DNA from: Gari tellinella
Taxonomy: Eukaryota > Mollusca > Bivalvia > Cardiida > Psammobiidae
Assembly (NCBI GenBank): GCA_922989275.2
Contig: OV277870.1
Span: forward strand, 73,038,579 to 73,102,578
Length of the DNA: 64,000 nucleotides
Direction of reading: 5' to 3'
Shown here in pieces: positions 11,201 through 23,200 of this stretch. Below the pieces are notes generated by a model that was not told where the DNA came from, did no database searches, and worked only from the letters and a program-made list of their open reading frames with translations. The position numbers were made by a program, and so were the translations under genes. Every line of letters starts with the position of its first letter. Position 1 is the first letter of the stretch.

Positions 11201-14200
11201 CAAGGTAGGAAGGTATCTTGGGTATTAACCCCTTCACTGCCGTGACGTCATCAAATTCAAACAATTGTCGCCTGCTTCTATTTCTAACAAACAGTTTTTA
11301 GGTATTTTGACTTAAGAAATATTGAAACGAGTGCCAAACAGTTTGGATCCTGATCAGACGCCGCGTTACGCGGCGTCTGATCAGGATCCAAACTGTTTGC
11401 AAATAACCATCGTACTCGGATTAAGGCAGTGAAGGGGTTAAGGCTGACATTGAACTACACTATTTGCAATGCAAAAAGGCAGGTTTCGTCATAATAAGGC
11501 TCATTTGTTTTAGCGTAAATGTGTTTATTGAGAAAGAATAACATTTTCTCCACTCTACTGAAGGCGACGAAAATGTTTCTTTGTTAGCGGAGCTTTTTTC
11601 TATTTTTTCTGATTGCAAAATGAAATCCTTATCTTTTTTTTTATTAATAATCTTTTTAATTTCACCAGATGCAATACAAACGAAGAAGGATCAGCATTTT
11701 CAACGGTGTCACCATTTCAAAGACAGAATAGTGATCCGGACAAATGGGTGATGGAGACAAATGCCTTCAGAATTTTCAGATTTGCAGGGTCGTACTACGT
11801 GTTCTTTCGATTAAAGTTTGGCGCCTGTATCGACGAGAATGGAGGATGTGAGGTGGTAAGTATGATGTGCAAGACTAAGGGAACACAGTGCTCTCTTTCT
11901 CTCTCTCTGTCTTTCTCTCTCTATATCTATCTCTCTCTACAACGGTCATCCAAACAACGATTCCCTCCTTACTACGATGTTTTTCGTTGTTTCCCAAACA
12001 AGAAATTTATGTGTAACACTTTAACTGTTGCAATATCGTCTGCTCAAAATTGTCATCTGCTCTTTTTAATGGACCTTTTTACATAAGACATATAATGACG
12101 AATGACAAATAGCTTGCCCAAACAGCTTGCAAATGTTAGCATGGTTTCACAGCTAGAGTTAAATTAATCGGTAAAAGAGTGCTACGACATCATAGCATGA
12201 GAAAAACTCACAATAAATAATTCAGAGAATTTATGGCTATAACAATTTGAATTGTTTTCGTTCTTTTACAGTCTTGCGCGATCCGTAACAAAAGGTCTAC
12301 AGAATCCCATCATGTGGATTTCAGGCTCAAAGTTTCTGACGGTGTCGACGACGACGGTACACAGAATAAACGAAACAAACAAGGTAACCTCTTAACCCGC
12401 AATTCCTTAACCCTTTACCCAATAACCACTTTATAACACTAAATATAAGTGATTACTTAAAGCAGATTGAAAGTAAAGCAGAACGTGCCTTAAGGCACAT
12501 TCTGCTTTACTTACAGCCTGCTTTAAACTACCATCTGCTAGGCTATATGAAAATATTTGTTATGGTAAGTGTTCATCAGGGTATAGTCAAGTCACCTAAT
12601 ACCGACACCCTCCATATATCGACACCCCCTGCGGTTTAACTTAATATACACATATTGTGTATCTGTGAAGTAAGAAAAGTCGTCTCTAGGTTGATATCAA
12701 CATGTTGCGTAATTATTTGGTGCCAATATCCGTTTATTTTTCGAAAATTTAATGGGTCGATGTTTTTTGGCTCGGGCTTAATCTCTGTGTTAAGGTAGGA
12801 GGAAATTTTCAATGACCTTCGGTCTTATTTCTATTAAATCAACGCATTGTGGGTAGTTTAAAGCATGTATTTTATAGGTCACATTAACAGGTTTGTAACG
12901 TTTTAGATGTCTAATTTTACCTGTTTATGCAAATAAAGCAGTGTCGATAATACGCAAATGTAAATTTATAGTTTCCCTAATACCGACATCTCTCTAAGAT
13001 TTCACCATCCACCCACAATTTTCCACTCACGATTTTTGGACAAGAACAATGTAAATAGTTTTAGTTGTAAGATTTATTTCTAATTATAATAAATCTAGTA
13101 TTAAACAAAAAAGAGCCGATAAAATGCTTGTCAAATCACAAATACGGCTGAAACTGGCAATTAACGTTGACTAGTTTCTGGCAACTTTGGGCTAATTGGG
13201 CATCCCAAAGAGATGCGGGAAACGGATACAGAGGAGAACGGACGATACCCTTGTTGTCATAGTGACTTGTTTCGTGCGACAACAAATAGAAGAGACCCTT
13301 ATTTTTAGTGGTCCTCTCAGTATAGAAACAGATGTCAATTTTGAGACCTGCTTTTTATCAAAGCACGTGTTTTGAGTTTTGTTGAAAATAAAGCAAGCGT
13401 GAGGTTTGTTTTGTGGATCTATACAACTGTACAGTTTTGAAGCAGACCTCTCGAAAAGAAGCAAGTGTTATTTTAGTCTGTATAGGTGCAAAAAAGCAGA
13501 CCTGTTTTGGTCTGCTCCTTTGTTCCGCTTGCTTCTCTTTTGCCGACATGGTTTGGTCCCGATTCTTTCAAAAGCAAGTGGGTTTTCAAAGTTGAAACAA
13601 ATAGTCAAGCGGTTCCAAGCAGTTATACGTGTATTTGGAAAAAGATGTGCCCGCCAGCCCGACTTTGAAAATCTGATAAGAATCTAAGGCTAATATCTAA
13701 CACTGATGAGTCTGGTGTTCCGCTGTGTGCAAAGTTCAGTTATGGTCCCAAACAGAACCCACGAATGTGACGATATGGATCTGGTAATCACAAAAACTTA
13801 GCTTCAAATCACATTAGTGGCAGCATTCGGACCATGCCTATAGATGGAAGTTATTTGCCTCCTTTTATCATTAAAATCCACATTAGTTAATGCACAAGGT
13901 CGTACTACTTTAACCACGAAATTATACAGAAAACTTCTCTTCTATGTATAATTCCGTGCTTTAACAGACTCAAGTTGTGCTCTGTTCCTGACCCTGTCCC
14001 GAAACAGAAGAGATATAAACTGCCGGCTGGTTTGGCGGCTATACAAATATCAAAAGCAAACGAGGAAAAACAAAGATTTTTATTAACTAAAAAAGGAAAG
14101 AATAATGTGCGCCAAAGCACGGAATTAAACAGAGATACTCTGTATAATTCCCTGACCAAAGAGAGCACAGGGTAAAGAAGAGAAAGCTATATAAAGAGAG

Positions 14201-17200
14201 AAGAAAACGAAAGGATAGGAAAAGGGGAATTTTCAGTGCTAACTCGAACCACTGTCGTGCTAACGAAACTCAAAAAAGTTGGTCGGTGACGGGGGACTGA
14301 CTAAGATTCAGACTCGGATGTTAATACAAACACGGCTCTAATTAGGAATGGCCTCAGTGATTTTGAGAAAGAATTCGAAAAGTGTCCTGTTTGTAACAGC
14401 ATGGTCAGCATCCTCCACTTTGGGCGAACTGCTTAGATTACGAAGATGAATGGTAGAAAGTCGACTTTGTTCGCCCGCTTTCTTTGGAATTCTTCGTCAG
14501 AGGCTCAAATTCCACCAATGTATTTCTGGATGATAATGAATCTAATTAAGGTACTAATGGGCCTATTGTTCACCGTTTGAATATATGTTTTTTGCAAAAA
14601 TCCAATAGGGTGTCGAGGAAAGGAAAGGGGGTGTCGATATTAGGACCATCGTCGTAAAACTGACGACTTTGTCGTCTGATGTAAAACACTAGGTGATTGG
14701 CTAATACATGCTTCTAAAATGGCTTGTATAGAAATTTTAGCCAATGAAAAGTTGTCTTTCAAAATGATGAGAATTAAATTAACAAAACACACCGCATTAA
14801 CATTGAATCGCTGATTCCCGCTTAAGGTGTCGATATGTGGCGAGTTTGGAACTATTTTCTGCAGCGGAGGAATAAATATAATACGCTAAAAGACGCTTCT
14901 ATGGGGGAAAGGGTTCAAACAGAAATTATATCGTCTTCTCACAAAGCATTCCAAGATGGATGGATGAGTTGGGTTTTACGGTACTGCGACACAAGATAGG
15001 TCATATAGCGCCGATGAATAATGAGGGATGATGAGATGAAATGATGATTTCAGGAAGATGATTTTAGTAAATCCCATTCGTTGAAAAGCAGTGCATGAGA
15101 TCAAAACCACCCACTACTAGCCTTCCCTTTAGTTCTTGGCAGAGGGGATAATCTCGGTCTAATAAACAGAATCAATTCCTTATGACAATTAAGCCCCAGT
15201 ATGCGGCAAAGAAGAAATGTATCTGGTGCCAAGCATTCCAAATTGACGCATATTGAGCGCAAAGGAAAGGCCGCTACTTAAATCGTTGTTCTTGTTGTTG
15301 TTGTTGTTGAAATTAGTCGCTTCAACAATATTTCAGTCATATCGCGACTCCAGGAGACAAGTTGTCAGATCAACGCCTCATTTACAGCGATCTAGAAATA
15401 TGAGATATTGATCTAGACATTTGAATCATGACCAGAATACCAGAGTTACAAATATTCTGGATCTTAACTATTCAGTACTTAGACGGACGTACACATGCAT
15501 CATTTTCTGATGGATTTATCAATCAATCCGAATCACTGAAAAGGTTACACCCTTTGGCAGCCTTCTACTGTACCATGCCACTTCATGGCAGTGGTTCCAT
15601 TTATTTCTGTCAGTTGACCAAGCTGGCATGGCCCAAACGACATGTGTTACTACTTAACTCTTTTAGCAATTAATATGTATAATTATGTGATATGTCTTTT
15701 AAACCTTCACAAGGTGCTACTTAATGCAAATCATTGTTGGATTCGTGTAAATGAAGACACAGATCATTCGACCTTGAGAAAGGTTGAGTTACCTGGAGCT
15801 CCACTGGCAGTAACAGAAATTAGTACGAATAATTCATCGTTCTGTTTTACACTTTTCGGTCCGCAGGTTTGTGCTGTAGACGAGAATTCATGCTTTTGTT
15901 CTTGATAAATCATGACTGAACAACATTTACATATTATATCTCTCAATGCCCAATAGTTAAGAAATAAAAGTAAAAGATTGAGACTAAATCAGTGGCTAAT
16001 ACAACAGAAAACAGATATCGCTTTTTTGCAAGAAACTCATTTTTCAAATGATATAATTGATAATGTCGCGAATGATTTTATAGATTGGAATCTTTATCAT
16101 TCGTTTGGGCCGTCAAATAGCAGAGGAGTGTCGCTGGTTATTAAAAAGGAATTAAACGTTACAGTTACTGATTTTAATCATGACAATGACGGAAGGTATC
16201 TCTTTATAAATGTCGACACGGGTGATAACACCTTTTCAATTTCAAATATATATGCACCAAATTATATCAAATTAAGAAATGTATTTTTTAGACAATATCT
16301 ATACAATACTCAAAGAACATTCATTAGGTGTAAAAATAATAGGTTGTGATTTTAATGACGTGAATAGTTTAAAAGACAGAATATCCTCTTCAAAGAAGCA
16401 ACAAAAGATAAGCCAATCCTTAACAAAATTAAAAAATAAAAATGGTCTAACGGATATTTGGAGATATTTAAATTATAGGAATAAACAACATCTTTTTGAC
16501 GTTCATGACGGTATGACTACATTAGCTTCGGGGGTAAGTTTAAAGTAAACGCCCGGGCGTTTACTTTAAACTTACCCCCGAAGCTAATGTAGTCATACCG
16601 TCATGAGCGGCAAAAATATGTTGTTTATTCCTTATATTTATATTTTTATTTTCTGTCTTATCCATTTAATGTGTAGTTTGACCAGATTTGTTTTCCTGTA
16701 TAAGAATATATCATATACCGGCCAAATAGGTTTGATAGATGTAATGTCAATGTAATAGCCATTCCAGTTTCTAAATATGGTGTCAAAAGTAGTCCTTACT
16801 ACATGTACTGTATTTGCATGATAATTTCAGGGTTTTACCCAGTAAACCTTCTCGCTGTGCTTTAAGAACGCTCGTAGGAAACTAAAACAAAAATTTCAAT
16901 CTGAATATCATTATCAAAGCATATTTTAAACAATTAGGTGGCGCAAGTTTTTATACACGCTTTACACATAGCAACGCGAATAGCAACGCTGAAATGCGAC
17001 TACACAGCGTATACATGTACACACACTTGACCGCTATCCGAAGCATAATTATCTTAACTAGAACAATTTCGGGCCGGCCGATACACAAACAATTACACAT
17101 AGGATAGTTTAAATATGTCAGAACGGAACATAACGTTCCCAATTTAGAAAGTTTGAATGCATTATTTTGCTTTATGTTTGAGCGACTTTCCTATGTAATT

Positions 17201-20200
17201 CTGGTGAACAAATTGTTTGAAATGTCAATTTCAAACCGTAGTTCGAAGACAACTTGTCAAATCTATAAATAGAACACCACTGACTCACTCAAAGGGAGAG
17301 AAAGCGTACAGCTTTAATGACGGAGCGTATTATGATAATCTCCCTTAAAAAAGCATTTTTTTTTATCGCAATTTGATTTTAATTGAACTCTCTCCGACTT
17401 TAAATAGGGGTTTCGAGATACCTAAACGGATAATCTAAAAGTAGATCCTAACTTGGTCGGTATCTCTCCGCCGTATGGAAGATTTCTTCGCAGCGGGGAC
17501 TCCGCCCTCTTTCTAACTGGCTAGAACCAGTTTCGATGTGTAGGTTCATCGAGAATTGACCTGCATATTTTTAATACGATTACATTGAGACTTTACAGGG
17601 TGAATGTAAATATAATGATTTAAATCAATTTACTTGGCGACGGAAAAATGGTAGCGAAAAAAGTCGTATAGACTTTTGGCTGATAGACTCTAATATTATT
17701 CCACTGATACTATCAACTGACATCAGACCTGCAGTGATTCATTCAACTGATCATCTTGCAATTTCCCTTAAGATTAAAAAACCATTGAAGCGTGGACCAG
17801 GTTATTGGAAGCTAAACAATCAACATTTAGAAAACAAAGATTATTAATAACAGCAATTATACATGAATGTAATGATTTAAAGTTAAATGCTTCACTGAAG
17901 TGGGAATTTTGTAAACATGAAATAAAAGAAGCATCCAGCACATACTCAAAACGAAAATCAAGACAAAGGCATAATAGACTACAACATCTAGAAAAACAGT
18001 TAAAATCTTTGCTCAATGATACTAATGTAAATGAAGCCGCCCTATTTACTGAAGTAGAAAATGAAATCAAACAGATATATGACGAAAGAGCCACTGGAGC
18101 ACAAATTAGATCTCGTATAAAATTCTTAGAAGAAGGTGAAAAAAATACAAAATATTTTTTAAGTTTACAAAGATCTAGACAAAACAGAAAAACAATCACA
18201 TCACTTTTAGTAGACGATCAGCATATTACTAGTATTGATAAAATTTTAAAAGCTGAAACAAACTTCTATGAAAACCTCTACACATCAAATGGCAATCAAA
18301 ATGACATTCAACAATATATTGACGGGACGGAATTATAAACAACTTTATCTAACGAAGAGGCAAACGTTTGTGAAGGGCTGACAGTAGAATTTTACATTAA
18401 GTTTTGGCCACATATATCCACAATGGTCTTTAACTCATTTCTACACAGTCATCAAACGGGAGAACTATCGCATTCTCAGAAACAATATATTCTCTCACTT
18501 TTATATAAAAAGGGAGATCCAGAAAAGATTGAGAACTGGAGACCAATATCTCTTTTGAATATTGATTATAAAATTCTAGCTAGAGTTCTAGCAGAAAGAC
18601 TCCAAAAAGTATTGCCAAAAATAATCAGTTTAGACCAACAAGGTTACATAAAAAATAGGTACATAGGTTATAATATAAGACAAATACAAGATATTATTGA
18701 TTATACAGAAACATTGAATATAGAAGGTGCAATGCTATTTCTTGATTTTAAAAAAGCGTTTGATACCAGTGAATGGGAATTTATGTATCGAGTATTACAA
18801 AAGTTTGGCTTCAAAGATGGTTTTATTAATTGGACTAAAATTCTTTACAAAAACATATGTTCATCAGTCACAAACAACGGATGGTTATCAAACTTTTTTA
18901 ATATTTCGCCTGGAATCAGGATGCCCATTGTCTGCTTTACTTTTAATTATTGTAGCTGAAATCATGGCAAATAAAATCAAATCATGTGAAGACCTTAAAG
19001 GCATTAAAGTTAAAAACCATGATAAAACATACCACTTGAAAATAACGCAGTTAGCTGATGATACAACGCTATTTGTAAATAATTCTGAAGAAATTCCTAC
19101 TGCATTACAAATAATTGAAGAATATGGGAAATATTCAGGGTTAAAATTGAACAGAAACAAAACTGAAGGTCTTTTAATCGGCAAGCTCAGAACTAATACT
19201 GAATTGCTGATAAATGGAATTAAATTCAGCCCGATAATAAAGGCGCTTGGTGTATACTTCGGAAGTGAGAAAGATGCTAGTAACGATATTAACTGGCGAG
19301 AAAAAATTGAAACATGTCAAAAATCAATAAATAGCTGGAATCAAAGAAAACTTACGTTTTATGGAAAGATAACTGTCATAAATTCTTTGCTTCTGCCGAA
19401 ATTTGCTTTTCTAATACAAACTCTACCAATGCCAAAAAATAAAATGTTTTAAAACAAATAAATTCTATGTTCTTCTCCTTTTTGTGGGGTAATAAAAGTG
19501 AAAAAATCAAACGAAACAACTTAATAGGAAATAAAGATGACGGTGGACTTGAGATCCCCGACATAGAGATTTACTCAAAAACATTAAAACTTAAATGGCT
19601 AAAAACACTTAGTTCAGTTGAAGAAGCAAACTGGAAGGTCATTCCAAAATTCTTTTTAAATCAATACGGAGATAAACTATTGATACTGAAAACGAATATT
19701 GATGCCATTAGATCACTCCCATCTGTAAGATATAACTTACCAGTTTTCTATAAAGATATTGCTAACATCTTTATTAACCTGAATAATTCGGGACCAGAAT
19801 CAGTGCCAAAATCATTATATAATATTAGAACCCAGGTATTATGGGGAAATCAATTCATAAAATTTAAAGGTAAATGCTTACTCTTCAATTCATGGATTGA
19901 CTCGGAAAGTATATTCATAAATGACGTCATACATAATAATATTAAAATTAATGAAAGTTTAATAAGCAGACTCACAAAAAAAAGTAACTGGATCTCTGAA
20001 TTTACCAGATTAAAAGCAGCAATTCCGAATGCCTGGAAAACCATTTTGAAATTAGAAGAATCTATCAAAACACAAGTTAATATCAACAGAAACTCGGTTT
20101 TCAGTACAAACTGTAATATCACTAAATTAAATAACAAAAACATAAAGAGAAAATTTGTTGCAAACAAATTTGAACCTCCATATATCCACAAGTTCTGGGA

Positions 20201-23200
20201 CGAAAAACTTAATAGAAAAGTCCAGTGGCATGAAGTCTACCACACAATTAATAATGTTTATACCGATAACAGAATAAAAGAACTTAAATTCAAGCTTATT
20301 CATAAAATAGTTCCCACTAATGAAAACCTTTTCACGTGGAAACTAATCAAATCGCCATACTGCAAACATTGTAATGCAATTGAAACATTAGAACATTTTG
20401 TCATATATTGTCCGTATTTAGATACCTTTTGGGTTAATATACACAACTTATTTTTTAAAATAGGCATTAATAAAAAGATTACTATGTATGAACTCATAGT
20501 CGGATACAAAAAACATTACAAAGGCTGTCAAGAAATTAATATTATTATAGGGAACGTCATGTATGCTATCTACAAAAGTTACATGAAAAGCGAAAGAAGG
20601 ACAAATACAGTGAATATGATGAACATTTTATACTACGATTTATTAACTTTAGAAAAATATTACTCTGAGAAGAAATTGAAACATCCAACAATTCAAAAAT
20701 TCAACAAATCATTGAGAGATAAGATTTAAAACATTTAAACGGATCTAAATATTTAAGTATATACTTATATGCATGTTGTTTTTGTAGTTATAAACATACA
20801 TGCTTTGTAAATGTTTCCTTTGTATATGTTATGTTTTTATGATTGTTATTCTATGTAAATAAACGGACTTCCAGTAGGTAGTTCCAAAAAGAAAAAAACT
20901 ACTTAACCCTTTACCTGATAGCCTAGTTATATATTGAATATATATGACTACTTGAAGCAGGTTGAAAGTAAAGCAGAATCCGCCTTCATGCGCATTCTGA
21001 TTTACCTTCAGCCTGCTTTAAGCTATCATGTTCTAGAATATAGAAAATATTCCCTGTAATATATATTCATGACCGATAAAATTGGAACTTTTTTCTTCAG
21101 CGGATGAATAAATCATATTCGCTAAAAGGCGCTTCTATGGGGGGAAAGGGTTAAGGTAGGGTATCACATATACAGAAGCTACTGTCCTATTTACAGCTGC
21201 TATAACATTTACCGACTAAAATTCTTTGAACGAGAGTTAAACGGTAATTGCCAAAACTTAAATTTTGCTGAGTCCACAATGGCTTAGGTTTCTGGGGTCC
21301 GTCTTACGAAACTTCGTTCGACAAAAACGGTCGTAAGTCAAAACTTTAAGATACATCTAATATTTTTTTTTTTCATTTAATCCTGTCTTGTGATATCTTT
21401 TTGGAATCGTCTTGCAAAGAGAGTTAAAGAGATAAGTCACAAGACAGGATTACATGGAGAAACAAATCATAATTGAACATTGTAGAATACGACTTACGAC
21501 AATATTTGTCGTACGACGTCGTTTTGTAAGATGAGTCCAGGATGTGTAACTGCTTTGTTATTTCCCATCAAAATTGATAAAATCATTAAAAAGTTTCTTC
21601 AGTACCTAGAAAAATACCTTTATTGCCTTCCTTAACCCTTTCACTCTCAAGGACGCTTAAAAGCGCGTTGGAAACAGTTTGGATATTGATCAGACGCCGC
21701 GTAACGCGGCGTCTGATCAGGATCCAAACTGTTTGACACTCGTTTTGAAATTTCTTACGCGGCGTCTGATCAGGATCCAAACTGTTTGACACTCGTGTTG
21801 AAATGTCTTCAACCATACTGCCTTAAAGTCAACTTTGAAATGGCATTGCAGAAAACAAAATTGAAGCAGCCGACAATGAAACGGTGAAGGGGTAAAAATC
21901 TCACAAAAATGTTGGCATTGAAAGGATTAAAAGTAAAAGAATAGAAGAATGACAGCCTCACAACGTATCTAAATAGTACATCAAATACATAATCTTATAG
22001 AAGTATAATTTCGTATAATTTTCTGTCATATATTTTAAGCCTTTGCTCAAAAGATTATCTTTTTAAACACTTGAAAGTTGTTAAAGCCGCATTGTGTTTT
22101 GAGAAACCTGCATAAAACGGTTGGCTGGGGTCCCATTTGAACTACGTAGGACGTGATTCTTTCACAAAAACCGGCTTTATCTAAGAAATTCGCTTTTTAA
22201 ATTTTATTTATAATATTTTTGTGCTGCACAAATTAAAAAGCCTCCCTTGCGAATGGAAAGAAGGACAACTCTGTAAATACAGGGCTCCAGATAACTGAAG
22301 TATTTCGAAAAACTAAAATCTTTATTTCTGCTTTTAAACCCAATGGTGTCATACTCATTAAGATTGCCTCGAAGAGACGGTTTAATCAGTAGTACATGTA
22401 ACACCATAGCATTCGGGTGCTGAAATGAGTGAGAAAATGTTAGATTAGTTCAGATTACTCCCGGTTACATGTGTATAGCTGGAGCACTGAGAATTACCCT
22501 GTTAACCCTTATTCTGCTACACAGACGTCTGCTTTGACATTGTCGTCTGCAAAATTTGTTCAGTTTAGATTTATGCATTGTTTTAATTAAACAAACCTTA
22601 AGACGAGTGTCAAACAGTTTGGATCCAGATGAGACGCCGCGTTATGCGGCGTCTTTTTAGATTCAAACAGTTTGTAAACTCCCGTAAAGTTACGACCAAT
22701 GGGCACAGGGTCAAACACTACTTGATCCAGTGACAACGTGTACATATTATTCACCATGGGTAAGCGATTAAAAACATTACGGAGGATCTATACCCTGAGC
22801 TTGCTGAAAATGACTGTTTCAGCCTTGTCCGCTCTCTAACTCAAACACTTCTTTTTTGATCTTCACCAATCTTGCTACAAATGTTTGTTAGTATAGAATC
22901 TAGGTCAGGTTCAATAACTAGCAAAATCGCATAAGGCATGTCTGAGTTAATGTCCTTGAATAATTAAAAAATGACTGTTTCAGCATTTTCTGATCTCTAA
23001 CACAAACACTTTTTTTTTATCTTCACCAAACTTGCTGACAACGTGTATTGGTATTAAATCTAGGTCAAGGAAAAAAAGTATTTGTGTTAAAGAGCAAAAA
23101 ATGGTGAAACAGTCCTTTTTAATACATACAGGGCAATAACTAAGATAATCCTTATGGGACTTTAGTAATAATCACACTGGACCTAGATTTTATATAAATA

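Larger units (their letters stand above)
15912..20898 (+). mobile_element. Dead L1/Tx1-like LINE (non-LTR retrotransposon)
   Basis: One ORF2-type protein is readable across several frames: endonuclease (15912-16548 and ~17620-17840), linker (17805-18338), RT (about 18390-19452) and a C-terminal domain (19467-20729) ending with a CCHC knuckle (CKHC...EHFVIYC). AATAAA at 20858 and the AAAAAG-rich end near 20898 mark its 3' end. It carries an in-frame TAG at 15954, a TAA at 18336-18338, frameshifts near 16310, 18920 and 19445, an internal deletion near 18375, and a ~1.1-kb insertion. It sits in the last intron of the ZP gene, same strand. The clade is assigned from the RT block pattern. Confidence 0.9.

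Noticed and set aside
11335..11399. Hairpins as bacterial-type terminators or CRISPR repeats
   Set aside because: The window is clearly eukaryotic, the hairpins sit inside MITEs, spacing is irregular and no T-run or cas gene is present.
13192..13687. Several overlapping frames of 60-93 codons on both strands
   Set aside because: They lie inside the 12595-14843 element, show no motif and overlap each other; I could not support a transposase.
17450..17560. Possible structured RNA in the GC-richer part of the LINE insertion
   Set aside because: No match to rRNA, snRNA or tRNA features that I know; base composition alone is not enough.
18888..19184. Minus-strand frames inside the LINE
   Set aside because: Antisense shadows of the LINE coding sequence.
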